From Streptomyces sp. MUM 178J (lineage in GTDB: Bacteria > Actinomycetota > Actinomycetes > Streptomycetales > Streptomycetaceae), in assembly GCF_022414575.1 (NCBI RefSeq), contig NZ_JADWYQ010000077.1, positions 1 to 16,566 on the forward strand: DNA of 16,566 nt, read 5' to 3'. Positions 6,435-14,530 of the stretch are shown in pieces; position 1 is the stretch's first letter; every line of letters begins with the position of its first letter. The notes under the pieces are model-generated. The model saw only the letters and a list, made by a program, of their open reading frames with translations. It had not been told where the DNA came from and searched no databases. Both the position numbers and the translations under genes were made by a program.

Positions 6435-7650
6435 CGACGACGTTGAACAGGCCGCCGTCCCGGGTCACGGGCCGGACGCCCAGTTCGTCGCGCACCACCT
6501 CGACGGGCAGCCGGGCATGGTCGACGGCGGCCAGCACCGCCGGCCTGACGCGTGCGACGAGGTCGCGGAACGCGGGGCGCCCGGTGAGGTCGACCCGGAC
6601 CGGGACCATGGCGACGAGGTGCCCGATCAGGCGGTCGAGGCCCGCCCGGTCGCGCTGGGCGACGGGGGTGCCGACGACGATTCGGCGGCGGTCGCTCACG
6701 TGCGCCAGCAGCACCGAGACCGCAGCCGACAGGACGGCGAAGGGGCTCGCACGGCACTCGTGGGCGAGTGCGCGGAGCATGGCCGTGGTCTCGGCGTCGA
6801 TCCGCACCGTGTGCACGCCGCCGCCCTGCCCGGTCGCGGGTCGCGGCAGGGGCAGCAGGCCCGCTTCCGGGTCGCTGAGCCGGTCCCGCCAAAAACGCCG
6901 GGCCGCGCCGTGGTCGGCGTCGCGAACCTGGGCGTGCTGCCAGGCGGCGTAGTCCACCATGTCGAAGCCGCCGGAGGCAGGTGTCTGCCCGTTGTAGCGG
7001 CGCGCCAGGTCGTCGACGAGTATCCGGACGGACTCGCCGTCGGCGATCAGGTGGTGCAGCGCGACGAAGAGCAGGTGGTCGTCTGGAGCCGACCTCAACA
7101 GCCGTACTCACAGAGGCGGTTCGGCGTCGAGCGCGAAGGGGACGGCGGCGAGTTCCGCGCACCGCCGCCGCCGGTGTTCGACGGGGACGTCCTCCACGGC
7201 CAGGGGGGCCGTCGTGTGGGGCAACACCACCTGCCGGGGTGTGCCGCGTTCGGCCGGGAAGACCGTCCGCAGTGAGGGGTGCGCCGCGCGAGCCTCGTCG
7301 AGGGCCGCGTCCAGCGCGGCGACGTCGAGCGGGCCGCGCAGCCGGACGGCGCCGCAGATGTGGTGGACAGCGGCCTCGTCCGTCAACTGGCCGGACGTCC
7401 ACAGGCCGCGCTGGCCCCAGGTCAGTTCGCCGCTGTCGCCGCTCGCGGCCGGCGGCCACGAGGGTGCGGTCCGCGCCTCCAGCAGGCTCTTCAGGTCGTC
7501 GCGGTGCGCCTTCATCTGCGCCAGCAGCTCGGGCGGGATGTCGCCGCCCGTCGATCGGAACTTGATCCTGCCGTCCTCCAGGCGCAGGCTCACGCCCAGG
7601 TAGTCCAAGCGTCGGATCACGTCGTGTGCGGTCGTCTCGTGTGCGGTCAT
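6391..7650 (-). pseudogene. NRPS gene 2 fragment: TubC docking plus condensation domain, truncated
   Basis: Starts at ATG 7650 (MTAHETTAHDV), overlapping the previous gene's stop as ATGA, with GGGGGAG upstream. Residues about 8-53 (IRRLDYLGVSLRLEDGRIKF, PPELLAQMKAHRDDLKSLL) look like a TubC-type N-terminal docking domain. A condensation domain follows (LTWGQRGLWTSGQL) with the C3 motif HHLIADG at 7036-7056 and VGTPVAQRD-type and FNVVVTD-type later motifs. An in-frame TGA at 7108-7110 interrupts it between PFALDAEPPL and VRLLRSAPDD; the domain continues in the same frame beyond. The 3' end is cut after HFDGL at about 6388-6391, where telomere-module DNA begins. The adenylation and carrier domains that should follow are absent. 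Confidence 0.8.
7490..7650 (-). other. TubC-type N-terminal docking domain
   Basis: About 50 residues with the pattern LxYLGVSLxLEDGRIKFxS...PPELLAQMKxHRDDLKSLLEA. This is the alpha-beta-beta-alpha docking fold seen at N-termini of NRPS subunits that pair with the C-terminus of a preceding subunit. Its presence implies trans-subunit docking with the protein encoded just upstream. Confidence 0.65.
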
Positions 7651-7689
7651 CGCTCCCCCCCGATGGCTTCTTCCGGGCTTGCCGCGCAC

Positions 7690-8944
7690 GCGGCCAGCAC
7701 CTTCAGGTAGCGCTCGGCCAGCCGCGCGATCCCCGTGCCGCCGTACCGGTCCGCCGCGTACCGCAGCGAGCAGCGGCAGCTGCCCTCGCGGGGTTCGATG
7801 TCGAGCGTGAGCGGGTACGGCGAGGTGCCGTTGTCGATCTCGGTCAGTTCGGTGGTGACGCCGTCGAAGTCGGGTGTCGGGTCGGTCGGCGGCTGCATCA
7901 CGACCATGACGTCGAACGGTGTGTGCGTCGGGTCCGCCTCGTGCGTGACCGCCCGTACCACCTGTTGGAACGGCGTGTAGCGCGACCGGTAGGCGCGCAG
8001 CGAGCTGTCCCGTACGTGCTTGAGCGCGTCGTGGAAGGAGTCCGTCGGGCCGAGCGGGACGGGCAGCAGCGACACGTTGAGCAGCGGCCCCACGACGTCT
8101 TGGAGCGCGGGGTGGTCCCGGTTCGCGATCAGGGTGCCCAGGACGACGGTCTGCGGTGTGTCGGCGCCGCGCAGCAGGGCGGCGAGCGCGGTCGCGAAGA
8201 CCATGAAGGGGGTGGTCCCGGTCCTGCCCGCGCACTCCTTGACGGCTTCGGCTGTCCGCTCGTCGACGTCGAACCAGTGCCGGGGCATGCCCTGGGCACC
8301 GTCCGGTCGTCCTTCGACGAGTGGGGTGGTGGGGGCCGCCACGTCGGGCGCGGTGACGGGGCTCGCGGGGAGCACCCCGTGCCACTCGTCCGCGAGGCCG
8401 GTCGCGCCGGCCAGCCAGGTGTGCTCGTCCACGCAGTACTGCGCGTACGTGTAGAAGTTGGCGGCCGGTGGCCGTCCGTTGTAGTGCTCGGCCAACTGGC
8501 GCAGGAAGACGGGCAGGGAGCCGCCGTCGCACACGAGGTGGTCGATGGTGACGGCCAGATGCCATTCCTCGGGTCCGCCCCGGACGAGCAACGCCCTGAA
8601 GGGGAGTTCCGCGGGCAGGGCGAACCCAGTGGCCGCCTCCTGTGCGATCACCTGCTCCACGGCCTCGGGCCCGAACTCCGCTACCGCGCCGCGCAGATCG
8701 GCGTGGGCCAACTCGAACTCCTCGACGGGCGCGGGTTCCCAGTGCGGTACGCCGTCCACCTCGGTGAACCGGGCCAGCAGTACGGGGTGCGCGGAGAGCA
8801 CCGCGCGCAGGCTCCGCTCCAGCCGCGCGGGGTCGAGTGGCCCGGTGAAGCGCAGCACGCCCGGCATGTTGTAGACGGGGCTGCGGGCGTCGAGTTCGCG
8901 CAGGAACCAAAAGCGCTGCTGCGCGGCGCTCGCCCGAACCGGAT
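7690..8944 (-). other. Condensation domain 2, at the end of gene 1
   Basis: Starts VRASAAQQRFWFLREL; the C3 motif is DHLVCDG (8523-8543), keeping the second, catalytic histidine but with Asp in place of the first. Later motifs VLGTLIANRDHP, VGPLLNVSLLPV and YTPFQQVVRAV are intact. It is the last domain of its protein and is followed by another condensation domain in the next gene with no adenylation or carrier domain between. Confidence 0.8.
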
Positions 8945-9002
8945 AGGTCACGGAGGTCGCCGCCGGGGCGAACGAGGTCCCGGCGCGCGGGCTCGCGTGC
9001 GT

Positions 9003-9211
9003 ACCGCTTCCACGAACTCGTCCAGGCACGGGTGCGCGAAGACCGACTCGACGTCGAGTTCGATCGCGAGGGTGCGGGAGACCCGGTCGAGCATCCGCAG
9101 CGCGAGCAGCGAATGGCCGCCCAGCAGGAAGAAGTTGTCGCGCCAGCCGATGTCCGGGCGTTCGAGGACCGCGCACCAGGCGGCCCGTACGGCGGCGGCG
9201 ACCTGGTCGTC
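9003..9211 (-). other. Peptidyl carrier domain 2
   Basis: Contains DNFFLLGGHSLLALRML with the phosphopantetheine serine codon at 9110-9112, in frame with the adenylation core, followed by VESVFAHPCLDEFVEAV. A frameshift in the linker just after it (about 8975-9000) separates it from the next domain. Confidence 0.85.
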
Positions 9212-9261
9212 GCGGATCTCCGCGGCCTCGTGCGGCGCGGAGGGCACGTAGGTGAGTGCCG

Positions 9262-10881
9262 CGTGATCGACCTTGCCGTTGGCGCTTCGGGGCAGGCTCG
9301 GCCACCGTACGCACACCGAGGGGATCATGTGGCGGGGCAGCCGGTCGCGCAGCGCGTGGCGGATGCGGGCGTATGCGTCGGCGGCCACTTCCCGTGCCGG
9401 GCCGTCGATCGCGTGCTCCTGGTCCCCCCGGGCTTGTCCGGTCGTCGGCGAGGCGTCGGGCGCGGTGCGGTCGTCGCCGCCGTACGCCAGGTGGGCCACC
9501 AGGGAGACGCCGTGTGGGGTCTTGTGGGTCTTCACCGCCGCGTCCGCCACGCCGGGCAGTTCGCGCAGCGCCGCCTCGACCTCGCCCGGTTCGATGCGCA
9601 GTCCGCGCACGGAGACCTGGCGGTCCGCCCGGCCGAGGTACTCCAGCACGCCGTCTTCGGTGCGCCTGCCCACATCGCCGGTTCGATACAGCCGGGCGCC
9701 CGGTGGCCCGAAGGGGTCGGGCACGAACGCGATCGCGGTCCGGCGCGGGTCTCCGAGATAGCCGCGCCCGACCCCGTCGCCGCCCACGCACAGCTCTCCG
9801 ACGACGCCGAACGGCACTGCGGCCAAGGTGTCGTCCAGCACGTGGATCGAGGTGTTCGCCAGCGGCGCCCCGATCGGCACCGGCCGGGTGCGGTCGTCCT
9901 GCGGTGTGACCGTGGCGATCGTCACGTCGTCCGCGCACTCGGCGAAACCGTAGGCGTTGTACAGCGCGACGGACGGGCACGCGACGTGCCACCGGCGCGC
10001 GATGTCCCAGGTCAGCTCCTCTCCCGTGGAGATGACCGCGCACAGACGGTGGGGCCCGCGGTGCACGCCCTCGTCCAGGAGGGCCGCGATCATCATGGGC
10101 ACGATCTGCAGGACGGTGATGCCGCCGTCGTCGATCGCCGCCGCGAGCCGGGCCGGGGACGCGCCATCGGCGATCCTGGTCCGCGCCCCCGCCGCCAGTC
10201 CGGTGAGGAGCTGCCACACGGAGATGTCGAAGGACGTCGGGGCCGTCTGGCCGACGCAGTCCTCCCGGCCCAGGCCGAAGTGCTCGACCGTCTGCCGCAC
10301 ATGGTTGGTCAGGCCCCGGACCGTGACGACGGCGGGCTTCGGCACACCCGCGGAGCCCGAGGTGTCGATGACGTACGCGCTGTCCGCCGCTCTCGCCCGA
10401 AGCGCCGGCCCGTGCGCAGCCTCGCCGCGCAGAAGTTCGGCGATGTCGAGCATCGGCGCCGCACCGCGGTCGACCAGCGGGCGGCCGCGGCCGTCGGTGA
10501 TCACGACGCCGGCGTCGAGCGCCGCGACCATGCGGGCCGCGCGCACGGGTGCCTCGGACGGCGAGATCGGCACGTAGCAAGCCCGAGGCCTTGTGGATGC
10601 CGACCACGACGGCGACGTAGCCGGCGGTGCGCTCGGCGCACACCACCACGTTGGTGTTCGGGCCCACGCCCGCGTCGACCGGCACGGCCGCCACATGGTT
10701 GGCGCGCCGGTCGAGTTCGGCGTAGGTCAGTGTCGTGGTGCCGTCGTCCACGGCCACGGCGTCGGGTGTGGCTCGGACGTGCCGGTCGAAGGCCCGCAGG
10801 TAGTGGTCCTCGCGCGGCACCGTACGGCCCGTGCCGCTCGCGAGGACCTGGCGCAGGCCGTCGTCGTCTAGCAGCGGAAGC
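9262..10881 (-). other. Adenylation domain, split by a frameshift
   Basis: The core runs from LPLLDDDGLRQVL through LTYAELDRRAN, DTSGSAGVPKP (A3), SFDISVWQ (A4), YNAYGFAE (A5), GELCVGGDGVGRGYL (A6), YRTGDVGR (A7), GRADRQVSVRGLRIEPGEVE (A8), LPRHMIPS (A9) and SANGKVD (A10). The first part is in a different frame from the rest: an extra T (plus-strand AA at 10579-10580) separates GIHKASG from CYVPISPSEAPV. Residues at the specificity positions, aligned by eye to GrsA and EntF, read D-I-W-Q-I-T-A-D-D-K; I cannot assign a substrate. Confidence 0.85.
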
Positions 10882-10889
10882 CGTGTCCG

Positions 10890-12184
10890 TCGGCGCCGGG
10901 GTCGTCCGCCAGGGCCGTCAGCATCGCCAGGTACGCGGTGACGAACTGCCGGGCCTGCGCCCGGGGCAGCAGTGCGCTGTCGTACTGGAGCCCACACTCC
11001 AGCCCGTCTGGGAGTTCCGCGACGTTCAATGCAATGTCGGTCTGGGCGGTCGGGTCGGGCACAGGATGGGCGCGGAGCTGTCCGTCACCGAGGGGCAGCG
11101 CGGCCGACGGGTCACCGAGCACGAGCCCGGCGGCGTCCGCACCGCCAGGCAGGGCCCGGGTGTAGTGGCTGAACATCGCCTGGAACACCAGTGGCGCACC
11201 GGACTCGCGGTCCGCGTCGAGCCGTCCCGCCAACAGCAGTAACGGCAGCTCCTGGTGGTCCAGTGCGTCCAGTACGCGTCGCTGGGTGGCCCGGGCGAAC
11301 ACGTCGAAGCCCTCGCGCTGCCACACGGAACGGATGGGCAGGGTGTTCACCAAGTAGCCTACGTGCTCGGCACGTTGCCGATCGGTGCGGCCCGCCACCG
11401 GCACCCCGACCACCAGGTCCGCCTGGCCCGACACCCGGTGCAGCAGTGCCTGGAGCGTCGCCAGCAGCACGTTGTGCGAGGTCAGGCCCTCCCGACACGC
11501 GAAGGCTGCGAGTCGCGACGCCCCGTCGGCGGGCACCCGGAACGACAGGGTCGTTCCCGCCCAGCCTCCTCAGTGGGTCGCCGACGGAAGTGCCAGGACG
11601 GGCAGTTCGCCGGTCAACTCCGCGCGCCAGAACGCGTGCAGGGCGTCGGCGCGGGTGAGCGCCGCAGCCTCCAGCTCGACCGGCAGCGCACTGTGGGGAG
11701 CGGCCGGTACGGGGGTGTCCCGCGGGTGCGCGTCGCGTGCGTACTCCTCGGCGAGCCCGGCCAGCAGCACCGACAGCGACGAGACGTCGCAGACGAGGTG
11801 ATGCAGGGTGAGTACGAGGATTTGGGTGTCGCCGCGCAGCAGGATCCCGGCCCGTATCAGCCAGTCGTGTTCGAGGTCGAACGGTGTGGTCGCCCGCCTG
11901 CGGATCCACCTCTCGACCGCGGCCTCCGTCCAGCTCGACGCGTTCACGACGTCCGGGACGACCGCCGCATCGGGCCGTACTTCGGCGACCGGTTCGCCCT
12001 CGACCTCCCGGACCTTCAGCCGCAGGGAGGCGTGCCGGGCGATGACCGCGTTGAGCGCGCGCGTCAGCCGGTCGATGTCCGCGGTGAGGGTGAAGGCACG
12101 GGTGATGTTGTAGGCGTAGCTGCGCGGGGCGGTGCGCTGGATGAACCACAGGGCCCGCTGGGTCTGCGTGAGTCGTGGACCTCC
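10890..12184 (-). other. Condensation domain 1 (starter type by position), with in-frame TGA
   Basis: Starts LTQTQRALWFIQRTAP and has a C3 motif reading HHLVCDV (near 11783-11803) where the consensus is HHxxxDG, so the last glycine is valine. The second half (SHNVLLATLQALLHR, GVPVAGRTD, VGYLVNTLPIR, FQAMFSHY) follows an in-frame TGA at 11570-11572. Placed after the ligase and carrier, it would acylate the first amino acid. Confidence 0.75.
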
Positions 12185-12217
12185 CGCCGCGGTGGCCACG
12201 GCGGTGTGGGCGGGGGC

Positions 12218-12436
12218 GTCCAGCGCCTTGCGGGCGAGCGCGTCGAGTGACGGCGCGCGCAGGACGGCGCTGGGCGGCAGCCGCACCCCGAGCAGGTCCT
12301 CGAGCTCGTGCTGGAGGCGCACCGCGACCAGCGATTCGACGCCGAGTGAGGCCGGCGCGTCCCGAACGTCGATGTCGTCGGTGCCCAGCAGATCGCCCAG
12401 GTGCGCCGCGAGCGCCTCCGCCAGCCAGTCGGCTCG
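12218..12436 (-). other. Acyl/peptidyl carrier domain 1
   Basis: About 73 residues, RADWLAEALAAHLGDLLG then LGVESLVAVRLQHEL, with the phosphopantetheine-accepting serine in GVESL at codon 12332-12334. It lies directly after the acyl-AMP ligase, so it should carry the starter acyl group. Confidence 0.8.
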
Positions 12437-12547
12437 CGCCCGGTCGTGTGCGGCGCCGAATCCGCCCGCGCTCGCCTCGGCTGTCTTCGCGGCCAGGGTC
12501 GAGTCGGTCTCGGCGCCCGCCGTCGACCGTGCCAGGTACGGCAGTTC

Positions 12548-12886
12548 GTCGAGGAGGAACCGTCGTTTCGCGGCGAATCGCTGGACCTTGCCGCTGGAGG
12601 TCTTGGGGATCGCGCCGGGCGGCAGGAGGACGACCGCGTGCGCGCGGACGCCGTAGGTGCGCGCCAGTGCGCCGCGGATCCGCCGGGTCAGGTGCGGATA
12701 CTGCCCCACGGACGTTCCCGCCCGCACCTCCTGGAGGACGACGAGCACATCGTCGTCGTCCGTGCCGAAGACGGCTCCACAGCCCGGTCGCAGCGCCGGA
12801 TGCGCGGCGGCGACATCGGTCTCCATGTCCTCCGGGTGCAGATTCCGGCCGCGGGAGATCACCAGCTCCTTGAGCCGTCCGGTGAC
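12548..12886 (-). other. Fatty acyl-AMP ligase C-terminal domain (truncated)
   Basis: Begins at VTGRLKELVISRGRN and contains HPEDMET, HPALRPGCGAVFG and the A10-like PPGAIPKTSSGKVQR with its catalytic-type lysine. These features mark a fatty acyl-AMP ligase rather than an amino-acid adenylation domain. The whole N-terminal ATP/acyl-binding part is missing because the reading frame runs into MFS transporter sequence upstream of about 12886. Confidence 0.8.
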
Positions 12887-13128
12887 GGACTGCGAACAAG
12901 GCAGCCAATTGGGTTCCCTCACCGATCCCGGCGATGAGTACGGCCACGATGAGCATGACTGGTTGACCCCATATGGCCAAGGACAACGCGGCAGCCTGGA
13001 CAAGGGCACTGACCCAGATAACCGTGTCGGGGGCGACCGCACGTGGAAACCACGCGAGTACGGCGTTGGCCATCATCCATCGCGGAGATCGCCGTGCAGG
13101 AGAGCAGCACCGCGCCGCAGCCGGCTCT
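12887..13128 (-). pseudogene. MFS transporter fragment
   Basis: About 80 residues of hydrophobic sequence on the minus strand: FRAGCGAVLLSCTAISAM, then in another frame MANAVLAWFPRAVAPDTVIWVSALVQAAALSLAIWG and VMLIVAVLIAGIGEGTQLAALFAV. The alternating transmembrane helices and the GIGEGTQLAAL signature fit a drug-efflux MFS permease of the 12-14 helix type. The two frames are separated by what looks like a 4-bp GATG duplication near 13070-13082. The 3' side is fused to the acyl-AMP ligase at about 12886, the 5' side to transposase DNA at about 13126. It may have been an exporter for the same peptide cluster. Confidence 0.6.
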
Positions 13129-13272
13129 GAACGAAGCCTGGCCTGGATGATGAACGCCCGCCGGCATGCCCGGGACTGCGAACGGCTCATCCAGCACTCG
13201 CAGACGCTGATCACCTGGGCCGCGATCACGCTCATGACCAGGCGTCTCGTCCGAACCGGCCGGACGAAGTAA
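13126..13272 (+). pseudogene. IS5-like transposase C-terminal relic
   Basis: The last 48 or so residues of a DDE transposase: SERSLAWMMNARRHARDCER and TLITWAAITLMTRRLV, ending RTGRTK with the stop at 13270-13272. The ER(S/T)xAW...ARDxER...WAxIxxMxRRL pattern is that of IS5-family C-termini and includes the final catalytic glutamate. Everything upstream is gone and is replaced by the antisense MFS fragment. The sequence just after the stop shows no clear inverted repeat that I can pair. Confidence 0.7.
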
Positions 13273-13296
13273 GCAAGAGGAGGACCAGCCGATCCG

Positions 13297-13503
13297 TCAG
13301 CCCGTCTCCCGACGAGGCAAGAAGCGCCGCCGCAGACGGTCACCGACTTCGCCTACGATAATCACCAGCACCGCACTCGCCGCACAGCCCGCGAGACTCG
13401 TCGGCTGGTCGAACAGCATCCCCAAGCCTGAGAAGGCACCGGTGACAGCGGCCCACCATGCAACCCACAAACCGATCACAGACCACCAGCGCCGTCTCTT
13501 CAC
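13297..13503 (-). CDS. Small membrane protein
   Basis: 68 residues from GTG 13503, with GGGGGACG about 13 bases upstream. A basic start (VKRRRWW) is followed by two predicted transmembrane helices (VIGLWVAWWAAVTGAFSGLG and AGCAASAVLVIIVGEVG) and a basic tail (DRLRRRFLPRRETG), so both ends are likely cytoplasmic. No family recognised. It lies between two transposase relics and may be cargo that survived around insertion events. The tail resembles that of the next gene (GERLRQRRLKR), so the two may be distant paralogues. Confidence 0.5.
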   Translation of the reverse strand: MKRRRWWSVIGLWVAWWAAVTGAFSGLGMLFDQPTSLAGCAASAVLVIIVGEVGDRLRRRFLPRRETG

Positions 13504-13606
13504 GCGATCAAGATACGTCCCCCACGCTCTGATCCGAGCGGGCCCGGCGTCAGAAACAGTTGCTCGCCTTCAACGCCGTCACCATCGAGATCCGATCCTC
13601 GAACAC

Positions 13607-13909
13607 TCAAGAACCGTCCCAAATCCCCAGACGCTTGAGCCGACGCTGCCGCAGCCTCTCTCCAGCCGCTGTCAGAGCGAAGAGGAGCCCCATCACCAGC
13701 CCGCCCAGCGCTGCTAGCACGGGACCGTCGGGCTCGTCCTCAGACGACACCATCAGGAAGAAGAGGGCAAAGGGCACGGCCAGGCAGAAACCGACGCCGA
13801 TCGGGTGCCGGGCCACCCATTTCTCAATCCGAGTCGGGCGCCGCTGTCCACCAAGCGCCCGGTCCACGGCCCACAACGCATTACCCAGAGACCGCCACCA
13901 CCTCGTCAC
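13607..13909 (-). CDS. Small membrane protein with cytoplasmic basic tail
   Basis: 100 residues from GTG 13909 (VTRWWRSLGNALWAVDRALGG); no strong ribosome site is visible. After a basic segment (TRIEKWVARHPIG) come two predicted membrane helices (VGFCLAVPFALFFLMV and VLAALGGLVMGLLFALTAAG), joined by an acidic loop (SSEDEPDG), then GERLRQRRLKRLGIWDGS. The layout is that of short two-helix membrane proteins common in Streptomyces; the function is unknown. It lies 103 bp upstream of the similar 13297-13503 gene on the same strand. Confidence 0.6.
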   Translation of the reverse strand: MTRWWRSLGNALWAVDRALGGQRRPTRIEKWVARHPIGVGFCLAVPFALFFLMVSSEDEPDGPVLAALGGLVMGLLFALTAAGERLRQRRLKRLGIWDGS

Positions 13910-13975
13910 GGCTGAAGGATACGGCAGCCAGTCGGGAAGCCCAGCAGAAGACCCAGGGCTGAGCAGGTTGAGAAA

Positions 13976-14455
13976 CAGCTACTCACCCACGGCGAACGCG
14001 CGACGCTGAACCAGCGGCAGGTCGCCGGGAAGAAGGGCGAGATCAGCGAGTTCAAACCGCTTCTCGCACCGCTCGACCTTGCCGGCCGCACCGTCACGTT
14101 CGACGCCCTGCACACCCAGCACGCGCACGCGCAGTTCCTCGTCGAGGAGAAGAAAGCCTCCTACATCGCGACCGTGAAGGACAACCATCCCAAGCTGCAC
14201 GACTTCCTCAAGTCGCTGTCCTGGAACCAGGTCCCCCTCGGCCACGCCACCCGGGAGAAGGGACACGGTCGTGACGAGATCCGCCGCCTCAAAGCCGTCC
14301 AGGTTCCGCGCCGGCTGCGACTCCCGCACGCCGCCCAGGCGATCAAGGTCACCCGCCGCCGACGCGACCTGTACAGCGGGAAGATCCAGACCGAGCACGT
14401 CTACGCCGTGACCAGCCACAACGCGTTCTCCGCGACCGACAAACGCTCGGCCGCC
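13976..14455 (+). pseudogene. ISAs1-like transposase relic (middle part)
   Basis: The frame reads QLLTHGERATLNQRQVAGKK, GEISEFKPLLAPLDLAGRTV, TFDALHTQHAHAQFLVEEKK, YIATVKDNHPKLHDFL, GHGRDEIRRLKAVQVP and EHVYAVTSHN. The DALHTQ..A and VKxNxPxL blocks and the HGRxExR motif are typical of ISAs1-family transposases. About 180 N-terminal residues and the C-terminal part with GHWxIEN are missing. The copy stops making sense around 14450, just before the ISL3-like element. It is non-functional as it stands. Confidence 0.8.
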
Positions 14456-14530
14456 GTACGGGCCTCCGACACCTGCCGGGCCAACACAATCACACCGGGA
14501 TTTCCTGTACCTCAACTACTCACACCCGAA

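Larger units (their letters stand above)
7647..12886 (-). pseudogene. NRPS gene 1 relic: FAAL(C-term)-ACP-C-A-PCP-C
   Basis: A broken assembly-line gene on the minus strand. Reading 5' to 3': C-terminal part of a fatty acyl-AMP ligase, a carrier domain, a condensation domain, an adenylation domain, a carrier domain and a second condensation domain ending EEAIGGER at 7647. The order implies a starter fatty acid activated and loaded on the carrier, then N-acylation of the first amino acid, as in lipopeptide initiation. Lesions seen: the 5' end is fused to transporter DNA at about 12886; in-frame TGA at 11570-11572; frameshift near 10880; one extra base at 10579-10580; frameshift near 8975-9000. 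Each domain stays well conserved on either side of each lesion, so the damage is recent or the indels are sequence errors. The gene cannot give a full protein as written. Confidence 0.85.

Noticed and set aside
7626..9251. Plus-strand open frame of 541 codons opposite condensation domain 2
   Set aside because: Same reason: a shadow of a well-supported minus-strand condensation domain.
9032..11242. Long plus-strand open frame of 736 codons opposite the NRPS
   Set aside because: Antisense of adenylation and carrier domains; the product has a repetitive Arg/Gly/Val composition and no domain, and it crosses several real minus-strand domains.
7108..11572. Recoding of the two in-frame TGA codons (selenocysteine or read-through)
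   Set aside because: Both fall where the family has arginine or variable residues, no recoding element is visible, and nearby frameshifts show the gene is simply damaged.
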